Assembly: GCA_021832305.1 (NCBI GenBank)
Contig: JAKBLB010000016.1
Span: forward strand, 1-50,331
Origin: Pseudomonadota bacterium
Lineage (GTDB): Bacteria; Pseudomonadota; Gammaproteobacteria; Burkholderiales; Ferrovaceae
Direction: 5' to 3'
Length of the DNA: 50,331 nucleotides
The position numbers were made by a program, and so were the translations under genes. This document shows, piece by piece, positions 1 through 7,958 of the stretch; the stretch's first letter is position 1; the number at the start of each line of letters is the position of its first letter. Below the pieces are notes generated by a model, which searched no databases, was not told the DNA's origin, and saw only the letters and a list, made by a program, of their open reading frames with translations.

Positions 1-447
1 TACGCCACCACTGCTGAATACCGGACGCACTACGAGCAAGTTTACTGTCGTGGGAACATCCTGACCTTCGATGGTATTCGCGTGTATTTCTCGCCCGGTA
101 AGTTTGGGCATATGTTTTACGAGAGTACGGCGCGGAACGGAATCAAGGACGCCTTCTCTCCCGTTCGTGCGCAACGTATCGACTGGATCAAGGCGACGCT
201 GGCGCACCCTACTGCTGCACTATTCGAGGGGTGGGATAAGACTTTGCGCCAATACGACGCCACCCGCCGGGTGGCTGTGGTGTACGAGGATTTTGTGGTG
301 GTGGTGGCGATGAGCTTGAAGCTCGACGGCTCGCTGAAAGCCAACTTCGTGACTTGCTACCAGGCAGACAACAGCATCGGCAAGATCAGGACGTCGCCAG
401 TGTGGTCACGGGCGGCTTGCCTTCATCTGTTGAGAGAGTCGCTTTGA
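1..447 (+). CDS. Partial phage-type nuclease-like protein (PBECR-like)
   Basis: The reading frame is open from the first base of the window, so the N-terminus is missing; it ends in TGA at 445-447 and 148 residues are visible. The part seen has YFSPGKFGHMFYEST, then FSPVRAQRIDWIKATL, FEGWDKTLRQYD, RRVAVVYEDFVVVV and a FVTCYQADNSIGKI segment. From memory this pattern matches the PBECR families (barnase/EndoU/ColicinE5-D/RelE-like nucleases) found at the ends of phage polyvalent or capsid-associated proteins, which are thought to cut RNA. The assignment is by motif resemblance only; no catalytic residues were assigned. It is followed by a terminator-like hairpin that points the other way. It may be the end of another phage module lying to the left of the window. 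Confidence 0.5.
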   Translation, partial: YATTAEYRTHYEQVYCRGNILTFDGIRVYFSPGKFGHMFYESTARNGIKDAFSPVRAQRIDWIKATLAHPTAALFEGWDKTLRQYDATRRVAVVYEDFVVVVAMSLKLDGSLKANFVTCYQADNSIGKIRTSPVWSRAACLHLLRESL

Positions 448-468
448 TAGCGACCCGAAAAAAACAAA

Positions 469-500
469 GGCCGCTGATTCGCTACGCGGGTTCAGCGGCC
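469..500 (-). terminator. Hairpin with T-tract on the minus strand
   Basis: GGCCGCTGA (469-477) and TCAGCGGCC (492-500) form a perfect 9-bp stem with a 14-nt loop. On the minus strand the stem is followed by TTTGTTTTTTT, the arrangement of a Rho-independent terminator for leftward transcription. On the plus strand no T-tract follows, so it would not be a good terminator for the gene ending at 447. The rest of 448-652 holds no gene I can support. Confidence 0.55.
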
Positions 501-652
501 GAGACCTCGATTGGTTCAAAACCGATAGGCAGTGAACTCAACCTCGGATTCTACTCTGGGGCGCCGCCTCTGTCAAGTCTGAGCCTCTTCCAATGGCATA
601 TGAGGCTGAAAAGCGGGTTTGGGTTGATCATTGCAGGACTATGGTGATCAAT

Positions 653-1219
653 ATGAATGATTCGAAGCTCAATTCAATTGAGCAAATCCGGGAGTTTTTG
701 GAGGGGACGGCAGAGGTTACCTTCACCACTCCGACCGATGAACCCCAGCGTCGCATGTTCGTAACCAGAATACTCAAGCGGTTCAGATATTTCACTCTGA
801 CCAAGGGGCATCGTGGCGTCCTGTTTTCCTACATGCAGCGGTTGACGGGTTATTCGCGTCAACACCTGTCCCGACTCATAACGCAGTACCGGGAGTCAAA
901 ATCCATCACCCCCAAAACACGGGCCAGCCGCACCAGTTTTTCCCATAAGTACACCCGAGAGGATATGCGCTTGCTGGCCGAAGTTGACAGCCTCCACGAC
1001 ACCCTCTCCGGCCCTGCCACCAAGGTACTGCTGGAGAGGGCTTGCAGGGTATTTGGAGATGTGCGTTTTGTCCGTTTGGCACAAATCTCAGTGTCTCACT
1101 TGTGCGCTCCCCGACAGGCGGGTTGCCAACCCTGGATGAAAAAGCGACGAAATACATATAGCCGAGTTCCAAGCATTTTCCGGGAAATCGGAAATCTGTT
1201 GAGGATCAACAAGATGTAA
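653..1219 (+). pseudogene. Truncated integrase-core transposase (N-terminal part only)
   Basis: 188 residues starting MNDSKLNSIEQIREFLEG. The segments FRYFTLTKGHRGVLFSYMQRLTGYSRQHLSRLI, SHKYTREDMRLLAEVDSLHDTLSGPATKVLLERA and VRFVRLAQISVSHL are typical, from memory, of the HTH-containing N-terminal half of a family of integrase-catalytic-domain transposases of about 400 residues. Here the similarity fades after WMKKRR and the frame stops at 1217-1219, before any DDE core could be encoded. The element is therefore dead. ATG 653 was chosen over the upstream in-frame starts at 593 and 641 because it gives the usual family N-terminus. The truncation point, about 1190-1220, may mark the left boundary of the prophage insertion. 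Confidence 0.65.
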
Positions 1220-1279
1220 TTTCTGCGTAATTTCCGCGAGAACACTGCGAAATATCGCAGGATCCTATGCGATGAAATG

Positions 1280-1306
1280 GGAGCACTTCAACGAAAGGAG
1301 TGCTCC
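1280..1306 (+). promoter_or_regulatory. Hairpin enclosing the ribosome binding site of the next gene
   Basis: GGAGCACT (1280-1287) pairs perfectly with AGTGCTCC (1299-1306). The Shine-Dalgarno AAAGGAG (1294-1300) of the following gene lies in the loop and the 3' arm, so folding would partly hide it. Inference: translation of the first prophage gene may be controlled by RNA structure. Confidence 0.4.
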
Positions 1307-1308
1307 AA

Positions 1309-1575
1309 ATGCAAAACCAATTCCCTTCCAAACAATCTGGTCGGCGCCCTCACCCGCCGATCGTCCAGAACTGTACTCAGCGCATCGCCCTCGACGAAAA
1401 CGAGTTGGCAACGCGTTGGGGGCTGTCGGTCAAGACCCTGCGCCGATGGCGACAGGAACAACTCGGCCCCGTTTTCTGCAAGTTGGGGGCCCGTGTCACT
1501 TATCTGATCACAGAAGTCGAAGCGTTTGAAAGGCGCGTTTCGCGATTCTCCACATCAGCTCGTGCCTGCGCGTGA
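1309..1575 (+). CDS. Small helix-turn-helix protein (AlpA/excisionase-like)
   Basis: 88 residues. The core LDENELATRWGLSVKTLRRWRQEQLGPVFCKLGARVTYLITEVEAFERR (about residues 27-75) has the layout of AlpA/MerR-type winged HTH proteins: helix-turn-helix, then a wing with a K-x-G-x-R-V-x-Y turn and an E-V-E-A-F-E helix. Such proteins act as excisionases or transcription regulators in prophages and islands. ATG 1309 has AAAGGAG eight bases upstream; GTG 1300 is in frame but lacks a site. The stop overlaps a possible GTG (1572) of the next gene. It is the first gene of the rightward early operon. Without an adjacent integrase, excisionase versus regulator cannot be decided. Confidence 0.65.
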   Translation: MQNQFPSKQSGRRPHPPIVQNCTQRIALDENELATRWGLSVKTLRRWRQEQLGPVFCKLGARVTYLITEVEAFERRVSRFSTSARACA

Positions 1576-1586
1576 GGAAGAATACC

Positions 1587-1931
1587 GTGAACGAAATAAT
1601 GATCCCCTACCTGGAAATTCCAGATTTATCAGTCAGCCAGATTACCAATTTACCTCACCATCGCCTTCAAGAACTTCAGGTTTCTTTGGCTGAACTGACG
1701 ACTTGGGTCGAACGCGCCCGTGAAACCCTTGAAGCCGCTCTTGAGTTACGGTTTGGAGAAAAAGGTCGTGAAGTTCTCAAAAAATCCAGCCGTAACTTCG
1801 GCGTGGTCCATTTCTCTGACGGTCCGCTACGCGTGACTTACGAGGTGCCCAAGGGACAGTTCGCTCAGACCCGCACTGTCAAACCCATCAAAGCGTCCTT
1901 TCGACTCACACTCACAGGGGAGGATGCATGA
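1587..1931 (+). CDS. Hypothetical phage protein
   Basis: 114 residues beginning MNEIMIPYLEIPDLSVSQITNLPHHRLQELQVSLAELTTWVERARETLEAALELRFGEKG. The first two thirds are predicted helical (possible short coiled coil around residues 30-65); the rest, with GVVHFSDGPLRVTYEVPKGQF, looks like beta strands. I do not recognise the family. GTG 1587 is preferred because GAGGAAG lies seven bases upstream; GTG 1572 overlapping the previous stop is the alternative. It overlaps the ParB-like gene that follows (ATGATGA junction), so the two are probably translated together. Confidence 0.6.
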   Translation: MNEIMIPYLEIPDLSVSQITNLPHHRLQELQVSLAELTTWVERARETLEAALELRFGEKGREVLKKSSRNFGVVHFSDGPLRVTYEVPKGQFAQTRTVKPIKASFRLTLTGEDA

Positions 1932-2947
1932 TGAACGAGATGGAATTTCATCCGGTGAGTGCGCTTTTTCCCATGCTACCGGAAATGGAGTTTGAAGCGC
2001 TGGTGACCGATATTGCGCGGAACGGGTTACGGGAACCGATTCATGTGCTGGGTCAGGCGATCATCGATGGTCGGCACCGTTACCGTGCCTGCCTTGCTGC
2101 CGGAATTGAACCGCAATTCGTGCAGGTCGCTGAAAACGCTGATCTGAATGCTCTCGTGATCAGCCTCAATCTGCGCCGTCGACATCTGTCCGAGAGTCAA
2201 CGGGCGATGGTCGCCGCCAAACTGGCAAGTATTGAACGGGGGCACTTTAATGGGAACCAGCATGTGGTATCGGCAAATTTGCCGATACCAACGCTCCGGC
2301 AAGGCGCTGCGGCTGATCTGCTCAATGTTTCGGAACGTAGTTTGCGTAATGCGCGAACAGTTCAGGCCAGTGGGATTCCAGAACTCGCCAGTGCCGTAGA
2401 GCAAGGCGATATCTCGGTCTCGGCCGCAGCCGCTGTCGCGCGTCTACCGGAACCGACACAGCAAGAAATCGTGCGTCGCACCCCTGATGAAATCCGCACC
2501 ATTGCCCGCGACCTTAAAATCCGTATCCACGAAGCAGGGGTCACCGGCCCTTCGGCGGTGCGCATCTTTGACAAAGTCGTCGAGGAGCAGAAACTCACCG
2601 GCATCGAACAGTGTGCCGTGGTCTATGCCATCAAGGCAGATAGTCCAGATCTCCCCACGCCATCCGAGGCACGCCGCATCGCCATCTCGGGTGACCCGGG
2701 ACTGATGGTGCTGGCTTCCGATGGTCGCTATCACACGGCACCGGGGGACCCCGAGGAGAACGCACGCATCGAGCGCTGGCTCGTTTTGCGCGACGGGCTC
2801 GAGCCCCTTGGCACCATGCCGTTCTCCCCTACGGAGGCTTTTGCCTCGATCCCTACCTATCAAAAACAGAATGTCACCGCTTGGCTTGCTCACGCACTGC
2901 CTTTCCTTAACCAGTTGGACCAGCTCTGGAGCCAAAGCCATGCGTAA
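1928..2947 (+). CDS. ParB-like nuclease-domain protein with HTH
   Basis: 339 residues. Residues about 1-100 form a ParB/Srx-type N-terminal domain: FHPVSALFPMLPEMEFEALVTDIARNGLREPIHVLG, IIDGRHRYRAC (the GxxR box) and LVISLNLRRRHLSESQRAMVAAKLA. An HTH region follows (AAADLLNVSERSLRNARTV, then LASAVEQGDISVSAAAAVARLP). The C-terminal third is not recognised. Proteins of this type in phages bind DNA and may take part in replication, partition or regulation. The start ATG has AGGGGAGG upstream; ATG 1931 is an equal alternative. The 3' end overlaps the next gene by 8 bp. It is one of three ParB-domain proteins in this early region. Confidence 0.75.
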   Translation: MMNEMEFHPVSALFPMLPEMEFEALVTDIARNGLREPIHVLGQAIIDGRHRYRACLAAGIEPQFVQVAENADLNALVISLNLRRRHLSESQRAMVAAKLASIERGHFNGNQHVVSANLPIPTLRQGAAADLLNVSERSLRNARTVQASGIPELASAVEQGDISVSAAAAVARLPEPTQQEIVRRTPDEIRTIARDLKIRIHEAGVTGPSAVRIFDKVVEEQKLTGIEQCAVVYAIKADSPDLPTPSEARRIAISGDPGLMVLASDGRYHTAPGDPEENARIERWLVLRDGLEPLGTMPFSPTEAFASIPTYQKQNVTAWLAHALPFLNQLDQLWSQSHA

Positions 2948-3443
2948 TCCTGATCTCGCCCATCTGCGGGAAGCCGTGCGCGCTGAAATTGCACAGGCCT
3001 TCAAAGCCGTGGGCTTTGCCAAGCCTCGCGACATTGCCCGGCATGTCTGTGCTGCCCACTCGGAGAATATCTCCGCGCTCGGCGGGCGTCTGGCCGAGGA
3101 TGCCCTGACTGATCTCGCCCGGCGCGAGCTCAAGCACAACACCCAACAGCGCGAGTCGCCCTCGCAAATGAGGCTGCCCGGCGTGCCTGAAGCACTGGCC
3201 TGCCAGTTGCCACCCGCCATCAGCATTCCCGGTGGCGATGATGGCGACGATGAAGGGGTGATCTATAAGCCGCTGGCGCTGGCCACGCTCCTCGAACTCG
3301 AGGCGCACCTGATATTGCTCTCGGGCCAGATTACCGCCGATACGCGTCGCCACCGGGCATTAAAGGAGTTGCGCGATCTCGCGCTCGCGGCGGGTGCTAC
3401 CAGTGATAGCGGTGTGCTGCGAACGATCGCGGGGCTCGTGTAA
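2940..3443 (+). CDS. Hypothetical phage early protein
   Basis: 167 residues, MRNPDLAHLREAVRAEIAQAFKAVGFAKPRDIARHVCAAHSENISALGGRLAEDALTDLARREL at the N-terminus, predicted to be a helical domain of winged-HTH flavour. An acidic linker (GGDDGDDEG, about residues 96-104) is followed by a second helical region rich in Leu and Glu. The family is not recognised. It starts inside the end of the ParB-like gene (8-bp overlap), which indicates the same operon. A DNA-binding accessory role is plausible from the N-terminal domain but is inference. Confidence 0.6.
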   Translation: MRNPDLAHLREAVRAEIAQAFKAVGFAKPRDIARHVCAAHSENISALGGRLAEDALTDLARRELKHNTQQRESPSQMRLPGVPEALACQLPPAISIPGGDDGDDEGVIYKPLALATLLELEAHLILLSGQITADTRRHRALKELRDLALAAGATSDSGVLRTIAGLV

Positions 3444-3545
3444 TTCAGCCCACGGAGGCGAATGAAACTCCCCCCGATCCTTTACAGATTCCACTCACTT
3501 TGAATGCAAGTTCTGCGCATGGGCAGAGCGCTGCCGGAGAACGAC

Positions 3546-3782
3546 ATGAATAACCCAATAGAAGCCGAATCAATGATCGATAACAAGCAGGCTGCCGCCG
3601 CACTTCGTCTGCCCTACTACTGGTTTGCAGACCATCAAATGCGGGCGCGGTACCGAATCCCTCATTACCTGATGGGCCGCCTCGTCAGATTTCGTCTCTC
3701 GGAACTTTGCGCCTGGGCCACTCAATGTTCGGCAACGCAAGGCAAAAACTCGACGGGATCATTCACAAAGGACGAAAAATGA
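3546..3782 (+). CDS. Small DNA-binding protein (HTH-like)
   Basis: 78 residues. MIDNKQAAAALRLPYYWFADHQMRARYRIPHYLMGRLVRFRLSELCAWA reads as a short HTH followed by a wing and an L-x-E-L-x-x-W helix, as in AlpA-type phage DNA-binding proteins. ATG 3546 has CGGAGA five bases upstream; the longer in-frame start at 3504 has no site. The stop overlaps the primase start (ATGA, 3779-3782), indicating coupling. It probably assists or regulates the primase-helicase; that is inferred from position. The stretch 3444-3545 holds nothing else I can support. Confidence 0.6.
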   Translation: MNNPIEAESMIDNKQAAAALRLPYYWFADHQMRARYRIPHYLMGRLVRFRLSELCAWATQCSATQGKNSTGSFTKDEK

Positions 3783-6085
3783 TTGAGTTCAATGAACCGG
3801 ACGAATTGGTCAGACACAACAGTGATGGCAAACGCGATAACATCCGTGCGGCGTTGTTGGTCAATCTGGAGTCGGTGCTCTTCGCCTTGTTTCCTGCCGG
3901 GAAGATGCGCCGTGGCAAGTTTCTCATCGGCGACATTCTGGGCAACCCGGGAGACAGCCTGGAGGTAGTGCTCGAAGGCGACAAGGCAGGCCTCTGGACC
4001 GATCGCGCCGATAATTCTGGCGGCGACATCTTCGCCTTGATCGGTGGTCATTACAGCATCGACGCACACACCGATTTTCCACGGGTATTGCAACGATCCT
4101 CTGCATTGGTTGGGTGCTCTCCCGCCGTCAAGGTATCCGGGACCAGAAGACAAGGAACCGCGTTCAATGACCTCGGACCTGCCACGGCCAGATGGGATTA
4201 TCAGGATGCCCAGGGCAACCTGCTTGCCGTAGTCTACCGCTACGATCCACCCGGTCAGCGCAAAGAGTTCCGGCCCTGGGATGCCAAGCGCCGCAAGATG
4301 GCGCCCCCCAATCCGCGCCCCCTGTACAACCAGCCGGGGCTTGCCATCTCAGACAAGGCTGTTCTGGTAGAGGGAGAGAAATGTGCTCAAGCCCTGATTG
4401 ATGTCGGTGTAGTAGCCACCACCGCCATGCACGGGGCCAATGCACCGACAGATAAAACAGACTGGTCACCTCTGTCCGGAAAATCCGTGCTGATCTGGCC
4501 AGACAAGGATAAGCCAGGCTGGGAATATGCCGATCGCGCCTCTCAGGCCATTCTGGCTGCGGGTGCGATCAGTTGTCACATTCTCTATCCACCCAAGGAT
4601 CAGCCGGAAGGATGGGACGCAGCGGATGCGCTTGCTGACGGCTTTGATGCAGTGGGGTTTCTGGCCCAGGGTCCACGGATGCAGATCCATCTGCCAGCAG
4701 GGGGTTCACAGGGAGAGGGCAGCGAATTGGATACCAGCCCTGGAGATTCCGAACAAACCGTGTGGGGTACCGAAGATGCTCTGGCGCTGGCATTTACCCG
4801 GCGCTATCACCAGGACTGGCGCTATGTGTCAGGGTGGGGAAAATGGCTCGTCTGGGATGGTCAGCGCTGGCGCACCGAGGACACCCTGGCGTCGACCGAT
4901 CTGATCCGTCATGTGTGTCGACACGCCTCCTTGAAAGCGAGTAATCCAAAAGCAGCCACCAAACTCGCCGGCTCCAGCACCATCAGCGGGGTGGAACGCC
5001 TCGCTCGTTCTGATCGGCGCCATGCGGCCACTACGGACGAGTGGGATGCCGATATATGGCTTCTCAACGCCACCGGAGGGGTGGTAGATCTGCGCACAGG
5101 ACGAATCCGCCCCCACGATCGGCATGACCGGATGACCAAGATCGCCACGGCGACGCCTCGCGGTCCCTGTTCCCAGTGGCTATCCTTTCTGAACGATGTC
5201 ACGGACGGAGACAAGGATCTGCAGGGCTACTTGCAACGCATGGTCGGGTACTGCCTGACCGGCTCCACCAGTGCCCACGCGCTTTTTTTCCTTTATGGCA
5301 CCGGCGCCAATGGCAAGTCAGTGTTCGTCAACACGCTGACCAGCATCCTGGGAGATTATTCATCGACTGCGCCGATGGATACCTTTGTGGAAACCCGTGG
5401 GGATCGACACCCCACCGATCTGGCCGGTCTGCGTGGTGCGCGTTTTGTGACGGCCATCGAAACCGAGCAAGGGCGACGCTGGAACGAATCCAAGGTCAAG
5501 GCCATCACGGGGGGCGACAAGGTTTCTGCCCGATTCATGCGCCAGGACTTCTTTGAGTACACCCCTCAATTCAAACCCATCATCGTCGGAAACCACAAGC
5601 CAGCGATACGAAACATCGACGAGGCCATGAAGCGTCGGTTTCACCTGATCCCCTTCACGGTCACCATTCCTCCTGAACGACGCGACGGGAAACTGACCGG
5701 GAAACTGCTTGCAGAACGAGACGGGATTCTGGCCTGGGCCATTGAAGGATGCCTTGCCTGGCAGCGCGCTGGACTGCACCCCCCAGAGTGCGTGGTATCT
5801 GCCACCAATGAATACTTTGAGGCGGAAGATGCCCTCGGCCAATGGATCGAGGAGCGAGCCCAAATCCATCCGGAAGCAAAACAGGCCACCGCCGACCTGT
5901 TCGCCGACTGGCGCGAGTGGGCCGAACGGGCTGGCGAGTACACCGGATCGATCAAGCGTTTCGCGGAACTACTGATTACCCGCGGATTTATGAGTACTCG
6001 ACTGCACGGCGGAATCCGCGCCATCAAGGGATTGATATTACAGGAAAATCATGAAAACCGTCATTACACCGACGGGCTTGATTAA
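3779..6085 (+). CDS. P4-family phage primase-helicase
   Basis: 768 residues. A TOPRIM-like segment begins near residue 195 (LVEGEKCAQALIDVG, then SGKSVLIWPDKDKPG), as in DnaG-type and phage primases. A D5/P4-type superfamily 3 helicase follows: Walker A GTGANGKS at about 507-514, then TDLAGLRGARFVTAIETEQG, KAITGGDKVSARFMRQDFFEY, KPIIVGNHKP and DEAMKRRFHLIPF, the classic order for this family. The C-terminal WIEERAQIHPEAKQATADLFADWREWAE is the usual trailing DNA-binding domain. It would prime and unwind DNA for prophage replication. ATG 3779 (AAAGGACG upstream, overlapping the preceding stop) is preferred to 3707. The long inverted repeat directly downstream could be its origin. Confidence 0.88.
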   Translation: MIEFNEPDELVRHNSDGKRDNIRAALLVNLESVLFALFPAGKMRRGKFLIGDILGNPGDSLEVVLEGDKAGLWTDRADNSGGDIFALIGGHYSIDAHTDFPRVLQRSSALVGCSPAVKVSGTRRQGTAFNDLGPATARWDYQDAQGNLLAVVYRYDPPGQRKEFRPWDAKRRKMAPPNPRPLYNQPGLAISDKAVLVEGEKCAQALIDVGVVATTAMHGANAPTDKTDWSPLSGKSVLIWPDKDKPGWEYADRASQAILAAGAISCHILYPPKDQPEGWDAADALADGFDAVGFLAQGPRMQIHLPAGGSQGEGSELDTSPGDSEQTVWGTEDALALAFTRRYHQDWRYVSGWGKWLVWDGQRWRTEDTLASTDLIRHVCRHASLKASNPKAATKLAGSSTISGVERLARSDRRHAATTDEWDADIWLLNATGGVVDLRTGRIRPHDRHDRMTKIATATPRGPCSQWLSFLNDVTDGDKDLQGYLQRMVGYCLTGSTSAHALFFLYGTGANGKSVFVNTLTSILGDYSSTAPMDTFVETRGDRHPTDLAGLRGARFVTAIETEQGRRWNESKVKAITGGDKVSARFMRQDFFEYTPQFKPIIVGNHKPAIRNIDEAMKRRFHLIPFTVTIPPERRDGKLTGKLLAERDGILAWAIEGCLAWQRAGLHPPECVVSATNEYFEAEDALGQWIEERAQIHPEAKQATADLFADWREWAERAGEYTGSIKRFAELLITRGFMSTRLHGGIRAIKGLILQENHENRHYTDGLD

Positions 6086-6090
6086 ATCCA

Positions 6091-6179
6091 TGGTGACAGA
6101 TGGTGACAGGTTTGCTGATTAACGCCTACACATGCGGGTGTCTAGAGTTAACCGGCAAGCCTGTCACCATCTGTCACCA
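6091..6179 (+). repeat. Long inverted repeat made of TGGTGACAG units, candidate replication origin
   Basis: The arms 6091-6115 and 6155-6179 are 25 bp each and match at 24 of 25 positions, separated by a 39-nt loop. Each arm carries two tandem copies of TGGTGACAG(A/G), so there are two direct copies on each strand. The block lies 5 bp after the primase-helicase stop and 24 bp before the RuvC-like gene start. P4-type replication proteins bind iterated sites at the origin, so an iteron-type origin is a reasonable reading. An mRNA hairpin controlling 6204-6668 is the alternative, but no T-tract follows, so it is not a simple terminator. Confidence 0.7.
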
Positions 6180-6203
6180 GAGCAAAAATACAGGAGAACG
6201 ACC

Positions 6204-6668
6204 ATGAAAATGACCATTCTGGCGCTGGATCTGGGTACTACGACGGGCTGGGCCCTTCGGGATCGTGAAGGGCAAATCTCCCATGGTTATACCTCTTTCA
6301 AGCCGCAGCGCTTCGAGGGCGGGGGCATGCGCTACCTCAGGTTCAAACGCTGGCTTACCGAAATCAAGGGCATCGCTGGTGCTATTCACACCCTGTATTT
6401 CGAAGAAGTGCGCAGGCACGCCGGAGTCGATGCCGCGCACATCTATGGCGGATTGATGGCCACTCTCACCGCTTGGTGCGAACACCACGACATCCCGTAC
6501 CAAGGCGTACCGGTGGGCGCCATCAAGCGCCATGCCACAGGGCGTGGCAATGCCGGCAAAGACGAGGTGATGGCTGCGATGTGTGCCAAAGGCCATCCCG
6601 TCTTGGACGACAACGAGGCCGATGCCCTGGCGCTACTGCACTGGGCCGTTCAACTGCAAGGAGAATAG
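6204..6668 (+). CDS. RuvC-like Holliday junction nuclease
   Basis: 154 residues with the RNase H-fold signature of RuvC-like resolvases: LALDLGTTTGWAL with Asp9, YFEEVRRH with Glu67/Glu68, and LDDNEADALALLHW with Asp136/Asp140. GRGNAGKDEVM (about 113-123) is the usual basic segment before the last acidic motif. The family cuts branched DNA during phage replication or packaging. ATG 6204 has AGGAGA eight bases upstream; an earlier in-frame ATG at 6132 would place coding sequence inside the inverted repeat and has no ribosome site. The usual length for RuvC-like phage proteins is 150-180 residues, so it appears complete. Confidence 0.82.
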   Translation: MKMTILALDLGTTTGWALRDREGQISHGYTSFKPQRFEGGGMRYLRFKRWLTEIKGIAGAIHTLYFEEVRRHAGVDAAHIYGGLMATLTAWCEHHDIPYQGVPVGAIKRHATGRGNAGKDEVMAAMCAKGHPVLDDNEADALALLHWAVQLQGE

Positions 6669-6671
6669 AGA

Positions 6672-7262
6672 ATGACGACACCAAGACTGATTCCTGTCCT
6701 GCCCAGGACGCTCAATGGCCAACCTGTCCAAATGGTGGATGCCAGACACCTGCACGCTTTCCTTGGTGTGGGGCGTGACTTCTCGAACTGGATCAAGGGA
6801 CGCATTCAGGAATACGGATTTGTTGAAAACCAGGACTACCTTCTCGCCAAAACGGGCGAAAACATCCCTTTTGTTTCAGGCAAGGACTTTTCCTCTGTTT
6901 GGGAGAAAAGTCGTGGCGGCCGACCCGCAGTAGATTACTTCCTCACTCTGGATATGGCCAAGGAACTGGCCATGGTGGAACGGACAGACTTGGGACGTAA
7001 GGTTCGGCGTTATTTCATCGAATGTGAACGACAGTTGCGCCAATTGCAACAGGGAATTGCCCATTTACGGACTTCGGTGCCGACTGGGTTGAGCCGTTGC
7101 GAGAGACAGGCCATCAACCGGCAGGCCTGGGCTGATGTCGCTGGGGATGCCCAAGCAAAGTTCTATGTCCGGCGTGAAGCACTGCTGCGTCAATGTGCCC
7201 AATCCGGAGCATTCGCTCCAGTCTCGTTACCTGATGATTTCCGGCCTGACTGGGCAAAATGA
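6672..7262 (+). CDS. AntA/AntB-type antirepressor
   Basis: 196 residues. Residues about 15-115 show the AntA/AntB domain: VQMVDARHLHAFLGVGRDFSNWIKGRIQEYGFVENQDYLL, then DYFLTLDMAKELAMVERTDLGRKVRRYFIECERQL, which is highly typical. The C-terminal 80 residues are predicted helical and lack an obvious KilA-C domain. Antirepressors of this family bind and inactivate phage repressors, promoting lytic growth; here no repressor gene was recognised. It starts three bases after the RuvC-like stop, with GGAGA upstream, and overlaps a possible start of the next gene, so it belongs to the early operon. Confidence 0.85.
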   Translation: MTTPRLIPVLPRTLNGQPVQMVDARHLHAFLGVGRDFSNWIKGRIQEYGFVENQDYLLAKTGENIPFVSGKDFSSVWEKSRGGRPAVDYFLTLDMAKELAMVERTDLGRKVRRYFIECERQLRQLQQGIAHLRTSVPTGLSRCERQAINRQAWADVAGDAQAKFYVRREALLRQCAQSGAFAPVSLPDDFRPDWAK

Positions 7263-7273
7263 AGGAGACTCTC

Positions 7274-7477
7274 ATGAAAATTTCCGCATCACACTACCCA
7301 TCGCCCCTGGGCCGATTCCAGCCGGAACCCATGGATGTGGAGGCTACCAAACGCAACGGATGGAAGGAGTTGCGCATTCTGGTGATCTCGGAAAACGACA
7401 CCCGTCTGGACTTTGTGGAACGGGAGTTCATCCGTCGCATCGGCAACCGGCTCTATGGGGAGAAGTGCAATGGATGA
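7274..7477 (+). CDS. Hypothetical small phage protein
   Basis: 67 residues, MKISASHYPSPLGRFQPEPM at the start and ELRILVISENDTRLDFVEREFIRRIGNRLYG in the second half, which looks like one beta strand followed by a helix. The family is not recognised. ATG 7274 has AAGGAG at 7262-7267; ATG 7259, overlapping the antirepressor stop, is the alternative. Its 3' end overlaps the next gene by 8 bp, as is common in this operon. Confidence 0.55.
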   Translation: MKISASHYPSPLGRFQPEPMDVEATKRNGWKELRILVISENDTRLDFVEREFIRRIGNRLYGEKCNG

Positions 7478-7877
7478 ATGGGCCATCGAAGATGTGGCTG
7501 CACGATTTGCCGAAGCCGCCGAAACGGGTCGACGGCTTCCACCCGTTCGTGTGCAGGGCTATTTCAATGTGTGGCCCACCTTTGCTCGCGATCAGTGGGA
7601 AACTTTCGCGGCAGAACAGCCCGAATATCGACATCTTCCACCCGGTCCAGCCGCCATCGAGAGGATGCTGGAAACCATGTGCTGGATGTTGTGGCTCGAG
7701 GTAGAGCAGCGGCATCTGATCTGGATGCGAGCCAAGCAATATGATTGGCAGGACATTGCCCGGCGTTTCGGGTGTTGCAGAACCACTGCCTGGCGACGCT
7801 GGAAAAACGCCATCAACCAAGTTGTACTTCACCTGAATGGCGAAAAAACTTCCAAACAGAAAGGGCACGCAGGGTAA
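7470..7877 (+). CDS. DUF6362-like phage regulator
   Basis: 135 residues starting MDEWAIEDVAARFAEAAETGRRLPPVRVQGYFNVWPTFA. This N-terminal pattern, a middle helix ERMLETMCWMLWLEVEQRHLIWMRA and a C-terminal HTH (DIARRFGCCRTTAWRRWKNAINQV) are typical of DUF6362-type phage proteins often placed in late-gene control positions. The HTH implies DNA binding. ATG 7470 has GGGGAGAAG upstream. It is the last gene before a 196-bp non-coding gap containing an inverted repeat and a terminator, consistent with closing the first early operon. Confidence 0.65.
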   Translation: MDEWAIEDVAARFAEAAETGRRLPPVRVQGYFNVWPTFARDQWETFAAEQPEYRHLPPGPAAIERMLETMCWMLWLEVEQRHLIWMRAKQYDWQDIARRFGCCRTTAWRRWKNAINQVVLHLNGEKTSKQKGHAG

Positions 7878-7924
7878 TGGTTCCCATGAATGTCCTTGTT
7901 TTACCGTGAATGTCCATTTCGAGA

Positions 7925-7958
7925 CCAAAACCGCGTGCAACACTTTGGGCGGTTTTGG
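7925..7958 (+). promoter_or_regulatory. Perfect 10-bp inverted repeat
   Basis: CCAAAACCGC (7925-7934) and GCGGTTTTGG (7949-7958) are exact inverted copies with a 14-nt spacer. No T-tract follows on either strand, so it is not a standard terminator; an operator or an RNA hairpin is possible. A separate direct repeat TGAATGTCC occurs nearby, around 7890 and 7910. The gap 7878-8073 holds no gene. Confidence 0.45.

Noticed and set aside
469-500. tRNA or att-site remnant
   Set aside because: The stem is a plain hairpin followed by T residues on the minus strand; no cloverleaf or matching repeat was found.
2940-3443. A longer gene starting at 2721
   Set aside because: The extra 73 codons overlap the ParB-like coding sequence in another frame; ATG 2940 at the operon overlap is the natural start.
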